From positions 54,691,522 to 54,755,521 of the forward strand of contig NC_133123.1 in assembly GCF_033568475.1 (NCBI RefSeq): 64,000 nucleotides of DNA, written 5' to 3'. The notes under the pieces are model-generated. The model had not been told where the DNA came from. It ran no database searches and worked only from the letters and a program-made list of their open reading frames with translations. This DNA comes from Henckelia pumila. Taxonomy: Eukaryota; Streptophyta; Magnoliopsida; Lamiales; Gesneriaceae. Position numbers and translations under genes: made by a program. Of the stretch, positions 1 to 11,123 are shown piece by piece (the stretch's first letter is position 1; every line of letters starts with the position of its first letter).

Positions 1-772
1 TTACCTAGGATTGGACTAAGACCCGTGATTGGCAACCACAGGTCAATTAGAAATGGAATCGATCATCCTATATAATATTTGATATTATGATTGTATGCAT
101 GTTTAGACATAATTGCGTGAATCCGGCAAGCATGCAATAAATTAAATTTGATGAGACAAATATTTTTATAATTAAAAATCCCTCATTTTAAATATGATTT
201 AAAATTGATATCAAGATAAATAAAGGAAATTTAAATTTGTTTAAATGTTCCTACCTTCCATCAACGGTCAATGTATGCGATGCTACCCGCGGATACGGTC
301 CGGCTCATATTATTGGGGGGGCCCGTCCGTCGGAAAGCTGTACATTGGATCGACAAATGTTGTAAGTTGGGTGGAACTCCCATGGGATCGGCTCATATTA
401 TTGGGGGATCCACATGGCGACCGTCCATCACAACTTAATATTGATGGGTCATCTTGACATGTCACTTTAAACGGCGTCATATTATTGGGCCCTTATTGGA
501 CATGAGGTAAATACATGGGGGTTGCTTTGGAAGCAATTGGGCTCTACCTTTTGAGAATTATGGTTGGCTGATATTATTCGGGACCATAAGTTTGTCAATT
601 GGACTCCATGTTCTCACTAAGGAAAAAGTTTCCCGTTTTCACTAGAGGGTAGTGAAATCGTTAAAATAGTGGGAGTGAAATTCATAAAATTAAATTCGCC
701 TATTTTATGTCTTAGTAAATTATTTAAACAATCATTGATATATGTCTGTTTTTCTTTTCAGTATTTCATACG
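1..772 (+). other. Copia untranslated leader with repeated short motif
   Basis: This is non-coding, AT-rich sequence upstream of the copia coding region. It contains four spaced copies of a motif resembling ggctcatattattggg, at about 302-320, 389-408, 475-492 and 566-583. Each is followed by a G/C-rich run. No primer-binding site is visible, in keeping with the 5' LTR junction lying outside the window. Confidence 0.6.
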
Positions 773-3700
773 ATGAATTCGTGTAATCCTTTATTCTCGA
801 TCCTCGAACAAAACAAGTTGACTGGCGCCAACTATACGGAATGGTTCTGGAAGTTGAAGATTGTCTTAACTTCGGAGAAAATGCTCTACGTGTTAGAGAA
901 AGCACCTCCGAAGGAAGCACCAGCTGATGTAAGTCCGGAGGAATTGGCCAAGCTTGATGCATGGTGGGACCATGACATCAAGACCAAATGCTATATGCAA
1001 GCCTCGATGTCTGATGAACTCCAGAGGCGATTTGAGGACATGGTGAATGCTGCTGACATTCACGCGCAACTCAAGGAACTTTTTGGGGCTCAATCGAGGG
1101 CTGAAAGGTTCGCAACTGTTAAGGAGTTGATGACGTGCCGCATGCGTGAAGGGACTTCGGTCCGTGATCATGGGGTACGAATGATTTGGCTCATACAAAA
1201 GTTGGTGACCCTTGATTTGGTGTTGGAGCATGAACTCAATGTGGATTTACTGCTTCTGTCTCTTCCTTCTTCATTTGATGGATTTGTGGTAAATTTTAAT
1301 ATGAACAAGATAGAGGCCACCCTTGAAGAGATGGTCAATATGCTCGTTACATATGAATCCACACTTAAGAAGGATAAGCCCGTTTTCTTGGTGGGCTCCT
1401 CATCTTCTGCTGAGAAGGGGCCAAGTATGAAGGGCAAGAAACGTTCTGCCCCACCCAAGAAAGTCGAGCCCGAGAAGAAGCAAAAGACAAAGGCTTCAAA
1501 CAATGGAAAATCCAAGGATGTTTGCCATTACTGCAAGAAGCCGGGACATTGGAAGCGTAACTGCAAGGAATATCTAGAGCAGTTGCGAACTGCAAAGGGT
1601 ATGTTCTATATTGAAATTAACGTTTCGCTTAACACTACTTCTTGGGTATTGGATACCGGATGTGGATCTCACATTTGCAATGATTTGCAGGTGATGACAA
1701 GAAGTCGGAGGCTTAGAATGGGTGAGACCCAGCTGAGGCTCGGGAATGGTTCCAGAGTTGAAGCTACAGCCGTAGGAGACGTTTGTTTAATTTTGCAGAA
1801 CGGTTTTAAGTTATTATTAAGAGATGTTTTATTTGTTCCAGATTTAATTAAAAACATTATTTCTATTTCTATGCTTGATAGAGATGGTTATTCTTGCAAT
1901 TTTGTGAATGGGATTTGCAATATTTACAAGAATGAATGTTTGATTGGAAATGGACAACTAGAAAACGATCTATACAACTTAAAACTAAAAGAAGTTCCAA
2001 TAAATTATATTGATAAACCGGCGACAACAAACAAAAGGAAAATCGATAGTCAAAACCCGGCAAACCTTTGGCACGCTAGACTAGGTCATATTTCCTCAAG
2101 GAGGATGAACAAGCTAGTGGGAGAGGGCATGTTTGATATGTCTGATATTAACTCTCTACCTACCTGTGAATCCTGCCTAAAAGGGAAAATGACTAAATCT
2201 CCTTTTAAGGGGAAACCTGAGCGTAGTCAAAATCTGTTGGATTTGATCCATACAGATGTTTGTGGTCCATTTAGAGTTGGGACTCAACATGGCCACACCT
2301 ACTTCATTACCTTTACTGATGATTATTCAAGGTATGGGTATTTATATTTAATGAAATATAAGTCTGAAGCATTTGAAAAGTTCAAAGAATTCAAGGCTGA
2401 AGTAGAAAACAAGCTAGGTAAAAGTATTAAAGCACTTCGATCGGATCGAGGTGGAGAATACTTGAGTACCGAGTTTTTGGACTATCTAAAAGAGAATGGG
2501 ATTCTCTCACAGTGGACTCCTCCTATGACACCACAGCTGAATGGTGTATCGGAGCGTCGTAATCGAACTTTGTTGGACATGGTTCGATCCATGATAAGCT
2601 TCACTGAGCTTCCACCTTCGTTTTGGGGCTATGCGCTTGAAACGACGGTATTGTTGTTGAACAACGTCCACACTAAAGCAGTGGACAAAACACCATACGA
2701 GTTATGGAATGGCAAAGCTCCTAAGTATTCGTACTTGAGGATTTGGGGATGTCCTGCTTACGTGAAGCGGACAGTGGGAGATAAGTTGGATAGTCGATCC
2801 AGCTTATGTTATTTTGTAGGGTATCCGAAGAATTCAATCGGATATTATTTCTATTATCCTGCTGAAACAAAGGTGTTTGTTTCTAGGAATGCCACCTTCT
2901 TGGAGAAGGAGTTCTTATTGGATAAGAAAGGCGAGATGATGGAACTCGAAGAAGTTCGAGAAGAGCCCGAAATACAAAATAACGATCCTACACCTCAGGA
3001 ACCATTGCTGGACACGCCTGCACCTAGAAGATCCGAGAGGACTTCTAGACCTCCCATTCGATATGGTCTTCTTCTTGAAGGGGATCAAGATGAACCCGAC
3101 ATTGGATGTGATCCAAGAAACTTCAAGGAAGCAATTTCTGATGCGGATTCGAATTTATGGCTTGAAGCTATGCAGTCAGAATTGGATTCGATGCATACAA
3201 ACCAAGTATGGTCTTTGGTAGATCCTCCCGACGGAATTGTTCCAATAGGGTGTAAATGGATCTACAAAAGAAAGCTTGGGCCTGATGGTAAGGTATTGAC
3301 CTACAAGGCGCGATTGGTGGCGAAAGGTTATACTCAAAGGCAAGGAGTTGACTATGATGAAACCTTTTCACCAGTTGCAATGTTCAAGTCCATAAGAATC
3401 CTAATTGCCATAGCTGCATGGTATGACTATGAGATATGGCAGATGGATGTGAAGACTGCTTTTCTTAATGGAGACATTAAGGAAGAAATCTATATGAAGC
3501 AGCCTGAGGGGTTCACATCCATGGGAAGCGAGCATAAGGTATGCAAGCTTCAGAGATCAATTTATGGTCTAAAACAAGCATCAAGAAGTTGGAACCAGAA
3601 ATTTGATGAAACAATAAAAGATTTTGGTTTCATCAAGAACCGGAGGAACCATGCGTGTACAAGAAAGTAGTTAAGGATGCTGTGACATTCTTAGTACTTT

Positions 3701-4686
3701 ATGTTGATGACATCCTACTCATTGGGAATGATGTAGGGATGTTGCAGTCAACAAAGATATGGTTATCAGGTAGATTCTCGATGAAGGATTTGGGTGAGGC
3801 ATCCTACATTCTAGGGATACAGATCTATAGAGATAGATCTAAGAGAATGATAGGACTCACTCAATCAACCTACATCGACACCATATTGAAACGGTTTTCA
3901 ATGGATGGGTCCAAGAGAGGACATCTACCCATGTGTCATGGAGTTTCTCTATCCAAGTCTATGTGTCCCAAGACTGATGCAGAGATAGAGAATATGACAC
4001 ATGTACCATATGCGTCAGCTATAGGTAGTATCATGTATGGGATGATATCTACCAGACCGGATGTAGCATTTGCTCTGAGTGTCACGAGCAGATATCAGTC
4101 TAATCCTGGTCAAATGCATTGGAAAGCCGTGAAGGACATTCTTAAGTACTTGCGAAGGACTAAGAATATGTTCATGGTGTATGGAGGACGAGATCTCAAA
4201 TTGGAAGGCTATACCGACTCTAGCTTCCAAAGTGATGTGGATGACTCGAAGTTAACCTCTGGATTTGTGTTCATGCTCAATGGCGGTGCTGTCTCTTGGA
4301 AGAGTTCCAAGCAGGACACCACAGCGGATTCCACCACTGAGGCTGAATACATTGCAGCATCAGCTGCTGCTAAAGAGGCCGTTTGGATGAGGAAGTTCGT
4401 CCAAGAGTTGGGCGTTATTCCTGAATTTGTTGGTCCAGTCCCGGTGTACTGTGACAGCACGGGTGCCGTTGCTCAAGCAAAGGAACCAAGGTCTCATCAA
4501 AGATCCAAACACGTACTGAGGAAATACCACATAATCCGGGAGATTGTGGAAAGAGGAGACATCATTGTCGAACGAGTGGCCTCTGCAGACAATATCGCTG
4601 ATCCGCTTACTAAGCCTTTGCCAGGACCATTGTTTGACAAACATCGCGAAGCAATGGGTCTACGTAGTATGACTAGTTGGCTATAG
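773..4686 (+). pseudogene. Copia gag-pol coding remains
   Basis: The parts are in normal copia order. There is a gag capsid region, then a CCHC zinc knuckle (CHYCKKPGHWKRNC, 1523-1564), an aspartic protease motif WVLDTG near 1640-1660, an integrase with an HHCC-type zinc region (HARLGH...CESC) near 2070-2180, and an integrase core with the TDDYSRYGY and SDRGGEYLS blocks. Reverse transcriptase follows (KARLVAKGYTQRQGVDYDETFSP near 3300-3375 and YVDD at 3699-3710), then RNase H (YTDSSFQSD; TTEAEYIA) near 4210-4360. The family makes one polyprotein that is cut by its own protease into capsid and replication enzymes. This copy is broken, with about one or two breaks, and is otherwise well preserved. 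Confidence 0.9.
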
Positions 4687-4690
4687 GGCA

Positions 4691-4700
4691 AGTGGGAGAT
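4691..4700 (+). other. Copia polypurine tract
   Basis: The purine-rich run agtgggaga sits directly before the LTR start TGTAAGAG at 4701. This is where plus-strand DNA synthesis is primed in LTR elements. Confidence 0.8.
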
Positions 4701-6568
4701 TGTAAGAGTGGGTGCCCAGTGAGCCAACTGTGTGGCTATGGGCTTTGATGACTCTTTGTATAAAAAATCTTTTGTTTAATATTATTTACACTTTTATTAA
4801 TGGCAATGACTTTATATTACTTCATATTGTTATATTGTGATATACTATTGTTGTTTTGATAAAGACCTTGAATATATAGTGTATGTAAGATGTGGTAGAA
4901 CATGGGGATGTCTATCATGAAATACATCTTATAGTCACTGTATATTCTAAAACCGTTCCTAGTCGATTGAGCCGTCCGATAATAATAAGGATAAGGATCG
5001 CTCGAGTTTGAGACTAGCATTTGCGATGCGGAGTACCACGTTTCATTGGTAGGGAACATGGAGATGTTCGAAGCATGCAAATGGATATTCATAGGATGAA
5101 TAATCGAACTACCCTATCCGGACTTTCCAAGTGGTTATCACTTATCGAGTGGATGAAGTCCGTGGTTTTGGTTGTACACCATTAGTCCTTACGACTTGAA
5201 ACATCATGGAGACTCTATATGCTAGTACTGTGCTTTGACTCGTTTACCGACTCTGAGGGGGTCATCAGGTGTCGAGATTGGGTACAGTTACGACACATAT
5301 AGGAGTCAATGCATTGTTGTCAAGGATTCACCACATACTTGCGAGTGTGGATATCCTATGCGATCTGAGGAGATATTAGTGTGACAAATCTCTGGCCAGA
5401 GTACTTGATGTGATTTAAGAAATGGTTTCTTAGTAGCACATGCGATGTCACTAATTTGATCTTCAAGATGTATTGCATAGTTATCGAATCTTGAGCGACT
5501 CTCGATATACCAATGGTTGTTGATTCGATCGGGATATATGGATGAAGGGACCGTACTGTACGCTAACCAAAATCTACTGGTTCTTGTAGGCACTATCAGT
5601 GATACCTAGGGAATCATGGGGCGATGTTGCTAGGCGCTTTACCATGATTCGTTGGGCAAGTCGGAAATCGTTGTTCCGAGTCACAAGGAGTTGTGAGCCC
5701 ACGGCTAGCTGTATCCCTGAACCATTGAGGGTCACACAGTGTAATGGAGTTTTAATCCCCGTTGAGATAGTTAAATTTAAAGAGTTAAATTTAATGAATA
5801 AAGAAGTTGGACTTCTTAAATAAGAGTAAGGGAGTAGGATTTCCTAAAATGACATAGGGATGTACATTTTTGGAAACCACTGAATTCGGATTCAGGAAAA
5901 TTTATCTTGACTTTAAAATGTGCAGAAATGGTTTCTGTGCACATTGGTAAAATCGGTTTATCAATCGGAGTCACGATGAATTTTATATTAATTTCTGAAC
6001 ATGCGGGCTTTGCTTGTCGGGCCTTAACTTATGACTAATGGGCCCTAAGGTGTTAGTGGCCTGCATTATAAATAAGTTATTGCAGTACAGAAATTTGACA
6101 CAACAGGTCATTATTTTTTAGAGCAAAAATTTCGAACCCTAGCCCCTCTCTCATAAAGTTTCGGCCGAACACTCCCACTCTGTCAGAGAAAATTTCGGTC
6201 TGTGATTTTGAATCGCAGTCAGGAATAACGAATCAGATTCGTTTAATCTCTTCGCAGAAAACTTCTGATAGATTTTCTAGTGCAATCTATCAGAGGGATT
6301 TAAACCCCATTCGTGGACCTGATTGAAGGAGTTCATCAGTTCCTGGGAGATACAAGAAGCGCAGAGAAATCTGTGTGGTGTCCATTAATCTCGCTTCGAG
6401 ATTGAAGGTAAAATTTAATTAATTGTTATTTGAATTTTACACACACAATATAATTTAATCGTTGAATGGTTGATACCCACATCATGGAATTGTTCCATGA
6501 TAAAAAATTTTAAACTTCCGCTGCACCGGGTATCAATCGTGATTGATCTGACCGCCAGTTTTCCTACA
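4701..6568 (+). repeat. Copia 3' LTR
   Basis: The LTR begins TGTAAGAGTGGG after the polypurine tract and ends ...TTCCTACA at the junction with 5S spacer, about 1868 bp. It has no coding capacity. A TATA-like tataaata at 6067-6074 could mark the start of R, which would leave about 480 bp for R and U5. The paired 5' LTR is outside the window, so divergence cannot be measured here. Confidence 0.85.
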
Positions 6569-6595
6569 AAAACAACAAAGAATTCATTCACTGTT

Positions 6596-6714
6596 GGGTA
6601 CGATCATACCAGCACTAATGCACCGGATCCCATCAGAACTCCGAAGTTAAGCGTGCTTGGGCGAGAGCAGTACTAGGATGGGTGACCCCTTGGGAAGTCC
6701 TCGTGTTGCATCCT
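6596..6714 (+). rRNA. 5S rRNA gene, unit 1
   Basis: Full-length 119 nt and one of the closest to the array consensus. The gene body from the start of loop A through the internal control region (about nt 50-97) is nearly unchanged. The 5' end reads GGGTAC and the 3' end GCATCC, so helix I still pairs largely well. It is followed by a T-run terminator. The copia 3' LTR ends 27 bp upstream, so its normal upstream spacer is lost. It could still be transcribed, because 5S promoters are mainly internal. Confidence 0.95.
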
Positions 6715-7113
6715 TTTTCATTAATTTCTTTTTTTATTACTCGTATTTCTTGTTCCTCCGATTCCTCGCCGTCCTATTCCCGACTCTTACAGTCCAATCC
6801 TCAGATAGAAAAGATGCAATTGACTGAATCACATGACGTGGACGTGTGATTTGGGTGACGCGGGCCGCTTCGGTGGGTCCTAGCGCGCCCTACGGGAAAA
6901 ACAACCCAAAAGACCGTCTCTGGGTTGGAATTTGAGCTTCTCCGTCTCTTAGACCGAGATGTGAGCTATAGGTATCGAGACGATCTTCGCGTGAGCAGGC
7001 AGAAGCTCCAGTAACTCTCGGCCGATCAAAAGTTATGTCCGTTTGAAAGTGCAGCGCCTGTTCCTCCGATCCGCAATTCGAGAGACAAAACAATAAAGAA
7101 TTCATTCACTGTT

Positions 7114-7232
7114 GGGTGCAATCATACTAGTACTAATGCATCGGATCCCATCAGAATTCCGAAGTTAAGCGTGTTTGGGCGAGAGCAGTACTAGAATGGC
7201 TGACCCCTTGGGAAGTCATCGTATTGCACCCC
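7114..7232 (+). rRNA. 5S rRNA gene, unit 2 (diverged)
   Basis: Full-length, with about ten substitutions from the array consensus. These include CATACTAGTAC, GCATCGG, GAATTCCG, GTGTTTGG and GAATGGCTGACC. Several fall in the box C region. Many are C-to-T or G-to-A, as expected from decay of methylated cytosines. Probably not a source of functional 5S rRNA. Confidence 0.93.
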
Positions 7233-7631
7233 TTTTTCATTATTTATTTTTTTATTACACGTACTTCTTGTTCCACCGATTCCTCGCCGTCCTATTACCA
7301 ACTCTTTCAGTCCAATCCTCGGATAGAAAAGATGAAATAGACTAAATCACACGACGTAGACATGTGATCTGGGTGACGCGGGCCGCTTCGGTGGGTCCCA
7401 GCATGCCCTACGGGAAAAACGACCCGAAAGACCATCTCCGTGTTGGAATTTGAGCGTCTCCGTCTCTTAGACCGAGATGCGCGCTGTAGGTATCGAGACG
7501 AGCTTCGCGTTAGCAGGCTGAAACTCTCGTAACTCTCAGCCGATCGAAAGTTATGTCTGGTTGAAAGTGCAGCGCCTGTTTCTCTGATCCGCAATTCGAG
7601 AGACAAAACAACAAAGAATTCATTCACTGTT

Positions 7632-7750
7632 GGGTGTGGTCATACCAACACTAATACACCAGATCCCATCAGAACTTCGAAGTTAAGCATGCTTGGGCGA
7701 GAGTAGTATTAGGATGGGTGACCCCCAGGGAAGTCCTCGTGCTGCACCCC
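7632..7750 (+). rRNA. 5S rRNA gene, unit 3 (diverged)
   Basis: Full-length, with about eleven differences: GGGTGTGGTC at the start, AACACTAATACACCAGATC, ACTTCG, GCATGC, AGTAGTATTAGG and CCCAGGG. Transition-type changes predominate. Probably a decayed copy. Confidence 0.92.
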
Positions 7751-8148
7751 TTTTTTCATTAATTTTTTTTATTACTCATATTTGTTGTTCCTCCGATTCC
7801 TCGCCATCCTATTCCTAACTCTTATAGTCCAATCCTCGGATAGAAAAGATGCAATAGACTGAATCACACGACGTGGACGTGCGATCTGGGTGATGCGGGC
7901 TGCTTTGGTGGGTCCCAGCATGTCCTAGGGGAAAAACGACCCGAAAGACCATCTCTGGGTTGGAATTTGTGTGTCTCCATCTCTTAAACAGCGATGCGCG
8001 CTATAGGTATCGAGACGAGCTTCGCGTGAGCAGGTTGAAGCTCCCGTAACTCTCAGTCGATCGAAAGTTATGTCTGTTTGAAAGTGCAGCGTCTGTTCCT
8101 ATGATCCGCAATTCGAGACACAAAACAACAAAGAATTCATTCAGTGTT

Positions 8149-8267
8149 GGGTGCAATCATACCCGCACTAATGCACCAGATCCTATCAGAACTCCGAAGT
8201 TAAGCATGCTTGGGCGAGAACAGTACTAGAATGGGTGACCCCCTGGGAAGTCCTCGTGTTGCACCCC
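8149..8267 (+). rRNA. 5S rRNA gene, unit 4
   Basis: Full-length, with about seven differences from consensus, including GCAATC near the start, ACCCGCAC, CCAGATCCTATC, GCATGC, GAGAACAG and TAGAATGG. The 3' arm GTTGCACCCC is intact, so helix I can form. Confidence 0.93.
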
Positions 8268-8667
8268 TTTTTCGTTAATTTCTTTTTTATTACTCATACT
8301 TCTTGTTCCTCCGATTCCTCGCCGTCCTATTCCCGACTCTTACAGTCCAATCCTCAAATATAAAAGATGCAATAGACTGAATCACACGACGTGGACGTGC
8401 GATCTAGGTGATGCGGGCCGCTTCGGTGGGTCCCAGCGGGCCATACGGGAAAAATGACCAAAAAAGACCATCTCCAGGTTGAAATTTGTGCGTCTCCGTC
8501 TCTTTGACTGAGATGCGTACTGTAGGTATCGAGATGAGCTTCGCGTGAGCAGGATGAAGCTCCCGTAACTCTCAGCCGATCGAAAGTTATGTGTGTTTGA
8601 AAGTGCAGCGCTTTTTCCTCCAATCCGCAATTCGAGAAACAAAGCAATAAAGAATTCATTCACTGTT

Positions 8668-8766
8668 GGGTGCATCGGATCCCATAAGAACTCCGAACTT
8701 AAGCGTGTTTGGGCGAGTGTAGTACTAGGATGGGTGAACCCTTGGGCAGTCCTCGTGTTGCACCCA
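8668..8766 (+). pseudogene. 5S rRNA pseudogene, unit 5 (20-nt internal deletion)
   Basis: GGGTGC is joined directly to ATCGGATCCC, so nt 7-26 of the gene are missing and the copy is 99 nt long. This removes the 5' half of helix II and part of loop A, so the RNA could not fold normally. The internal promoter region further down is largely present, so transcription of a short RNA cannot be excluded. Further substitutions include GAACTTAAG and GAGTGTAG. Confidence 0.93.
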
Positions 8767-9167
8767 TTTTTCATTTATTTCTTTTCTTATTACTCGTATT
8801 TCTTGTTCCTCCGATTCCTCGCCATCCTATTCCCGACTCTTTCAGTCCAATCTGCGGATAGAAAATATGCAATAGACTGAATCACACGATGTGGACGTGC
8901 GATTTGGGTGACTCGGGCCGCTTCGGTGGGTCCCAGCGCTCCCTACGGGAAAAATGACCCGAAATACCATCTCTTGGGTTGGATTTTGTACGTCTCCGTC
9001 TCTTAGACCAAGATGCGCGCTATATGTATCAAGACGAGCTTCGCGTGAGCAGGCTGAAGCTCCCGTAACTCTCAGCCGATCAAAATTTATGTCCGTTTGA
9101 AAGGGCAGCGCCTGTTCCTCCGATTCACAATTCAAGAGACAAAACAATAAAGAATTAATTCACAGTT

Positions 9168-9286
9168 GAATGCAATCATACCAGCACTAATGCATCGGAT
9201 CCCTTCAAAACTCCGAAGTTAAGCGTGCTTGTGCGAGAGCAGTACTAGGGTGGGTAACCCCCTGGGAAGTCCTCGTGTTGCACCCC
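9168..9286 (+). rRNA. 5S rRNA gene, unit 6 (diverged)
   Basis: Full-length. The 5' end reads GAATGCAATC, which weakens helix I against the 3' GCACCCC. Other changes are CCCTTCAAAAC, CTTGTGCG and AGGGTGGGTAACC. Unlikely to fold as well as its neighbours. Confidence 0.92.
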
Positions 9287-9685
9287 TTTTTCATTAATTT
9301 CTTTTTTTATTACTCGTACTTATTGTTCCTCCGATTCCTCGTCGTCCTATTTCCGACTCTTTCAGTCCAATCCACGAATAGAAAAGATGCAATAGAATGA
9401 ATCGCACGACGTGGACGCGCGATGTGGGTGACGCGGGCCGCTTCGGTGGGTCCCAGCGTGCCCTATGGGAAAAATTACCCGAAAGACAATCTACGGGTTG
9501 GAATTTGTGCGTCTTCGTCTCTTAGACCGAGATGCGCACTATAGGTATCGAGACGAGCTTCGCGTGAGCAGGGTGAAGCTCCCGTAACTCTCAGCCGATC
9601 GAAAGTTATGTCCGTTTGAAAGTGCAGCGTCTGTTCCTCCGATCCCAATTCGAGAGACAAAACAACAAATAATTCATTCACTGTT

Positions 9686-9758
9686 GGGTACGATCATACC
9701 AACACTAATGCACCGGATCCCATCAGAACTCCGAAGTTAAGCGTGCTTGGGCGAGATC
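9686..9758 (+). pseudogene. 5S rRNA gene unit 7, 5' part (split by the E1 nest)
   Basis: Nucleotides 1-73 of a 5S gene that is otherwise close to consensus (GGGTAC start, AACACTAATG). It is interrupted inside the internal control region by the E1-E2-E3 nest. The last five bases, agatc (9754-9758), are the left target duplication; the right copy is at 31577-31581. The insertion separates the box A/intermediate element side from box C. Confidence 0.95.
9754..9758. repeat. E1 left target-site duplication (agatc)
   Basis: The 5-bp duplication agatc is matched exactly at 31577-31581 on the far side of the composite element. It lies at nt 69-73 of 5S unit 7 and fixes the outer boundary of the first nest. 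Confidence 0.93.
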
Positions 9759-11123
9759 TGTAAGACCCTGAAATTAATTATTTCGAGTTTAGCAGAGTTG
9801 ATTATTATTTATTTTGGAATTAATGAAGATTGATTGAGCTGGGATTCAGTCGATTTAATTTGGAGTTTCAGGGACCGAATTGCAATTATACCGGTTGACT
9901 AGTCAGTGGAGATTATTATATTAATTGTTATATATAATATCTACCCATCACCATCCCTTCACTCCTCTCTCCTTTCCTCTCCCTCCATCACGCCTATAAC
10001 CGAGAGAAGCCATGAACGATTCTCCAAGCTTCTCCTTCCGTCCGATTCGCTCAATCCGACCGTCAAATTTCAGATTCGAGTTGAGATTCTCGATCACCGC
10101 AACGAAGGCTTCGTTTGGACGTAAGTTTTGCTACGATCCATGAACTTTGATTTTTGTTGGGTTGTCAGAATTTGATAATGTTCGAGTATGTTGTTCATGA
10201 GCTAGCATAGATCATGTATTCGAAGTCGGTTCAGAAAAAGAACGAAGTTTTGATTTTATATGATTTTTGGAGGTTAATTTCGAAAATGAGTCTTGGGTTT
10301 TGTTTGGATTTTGGTTGTTTATGGGATTGGAAGATGGTATGAGTTGGTTTGTGTTTTATTGAGGAGGAATATTGATGTTGATGATTTTTGGTTTGACCGT
10401 TTATAGCCATTATGCCGTCGAAATCGAGTTTTGGATTATCGGTTGTTTATTCAGTTTGATTTCCGGGTTTGTTTGAATTAGTAGATTGATATCGAATCCG
10501 TATGTTTAACATTTCAGATTTGAGTTGAAAGATTCGGGTTTGGATCGAACTTGGGAGTTGAATCGTCTCGAGAATTGAAGACGGTATAGTATTTAACTTC
10601 TTGCTTGGCTTGTTTTGATTCAATTCGATATTGATTGAGTTCGTTGTTATTTTTAGATTTGAATCATCGACGAACTTGGAAAGGTAAGAAGACGACAATG
10701 GAATGAATGAGACGATTAGCTCGAATTTGAATTAATTCGAGGGCCCAAAAGAAATCACATACTTGCATGCTACTTGAATTATATGATATTTGTTTTACTT
10801 GAATGAGTTTTGACTTGCATTGCATTCATATTAAGCCAATTACCTTGGTTTTACGGGCAAGAGAAGCCCAGAAGAGTTAGAAGTACTATGGACTATAGTT
10901 GAGTGACATTGGTTAGCAGATTTTTACCAATTGTCGAGAAACACTCTCTATAGGTGCCCAGAGTCTAGAGGAATAAAATATTCACTATCCACCTCGATCG
11001 GGAGATTCGGTGAGTTGGTGATATTTTATCCTCGGGATCCCAAATAAGAGAAGAGAACCTTTACCTCGTGATTATCCAGACTTGATAATCCCAGAGTTTT
11101 AAAGACATGCATTGCATTGTATG
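9759..11123 (+). repeat. E1 5' LTR, first part
   Basis: It begins TGTAAGACCCTG and matches 29498-30862 of the E1 3' LTR closely. The match breaks at the E2 insertion after gtatg (11119-11123). The LTR then resumes at 24294. No coding capacity. Confidence 0.92.
11119..11123. repeat. E2 left target-site duplication (gtatg)
   Basis: gtatg is repeated at 24289-24293. The E1 3' LTR shows the uninterrupted form of this site (ttgtatacatttg), which confirms the insertion point. Confidence 0.92.

Larger units (their letters stand above)
1..6568 (+). mobile_element. Ty1/copia LTR retrotransposon, 5' LTR outside the window
   Basis: The domain order capsid/zinc knuckle, protease, integrase, reverse transcriptase, RNase H is that of Ty1/copia (integrase before RT). 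The window opens inside the untranslated leader. No copy of the LTR end is seen before the coding region, so the 5' LTR must lie left of base 1. The right end is the 3' LTR terminus ...ttcctaca at 6568, followed directly by 5S spacer sequence. If the target duplication is 5 bp it should be aaaac at 6569-6573, but the other copy is not visible. The element looks nearly whole, with about one or two breaks in its coding part. The long LTR (about 1.87 kb) suggests an Angela/Tork-type lineage, but I cannot settle the lineage by eye. Confidence 0.93.
6569..9753 (+). repeat. 5S rDNA tandem array, segment I (units 1-7)
   Basis: Head-to-tail units, each a 119-nt 5S gene plus about 399 bp of spacer, start at 6596, 7114, 7632, 8149, 8668, 9168 and 9686. 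Each spacer opens with a T-rich terminator zone (TTTTTCATTAATTTCTTTT). It then has a C/T-rich stretch, a GC-richer middle (gggtgacgcgggccgcttcgg) and a conserved pre-gene block (gacaaaacaacaaagaattc, then attcactgtt). I see no ordinary TATATA at about -28 as in Arabidopsis 5S genes. Spacers differ from one another by many substitutions. Confidence 0.95.

Noticed and set aside
245-457. A 70-codon frame in the copia leader
   Set aside because: It lies across the repeated leader motif, with no recognisable domain and composition unlike the coding part that follows.
6569-9753. Cassandra-type TRIM elements, which carry 5S-like sequence in their LTRs
   Set aside because: The repeats are uniform head-to-tail units of a full 5S gene with about 399 bp spacer. 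There are no paired short LTRs, primer-binding sites or target duplications around each copy.
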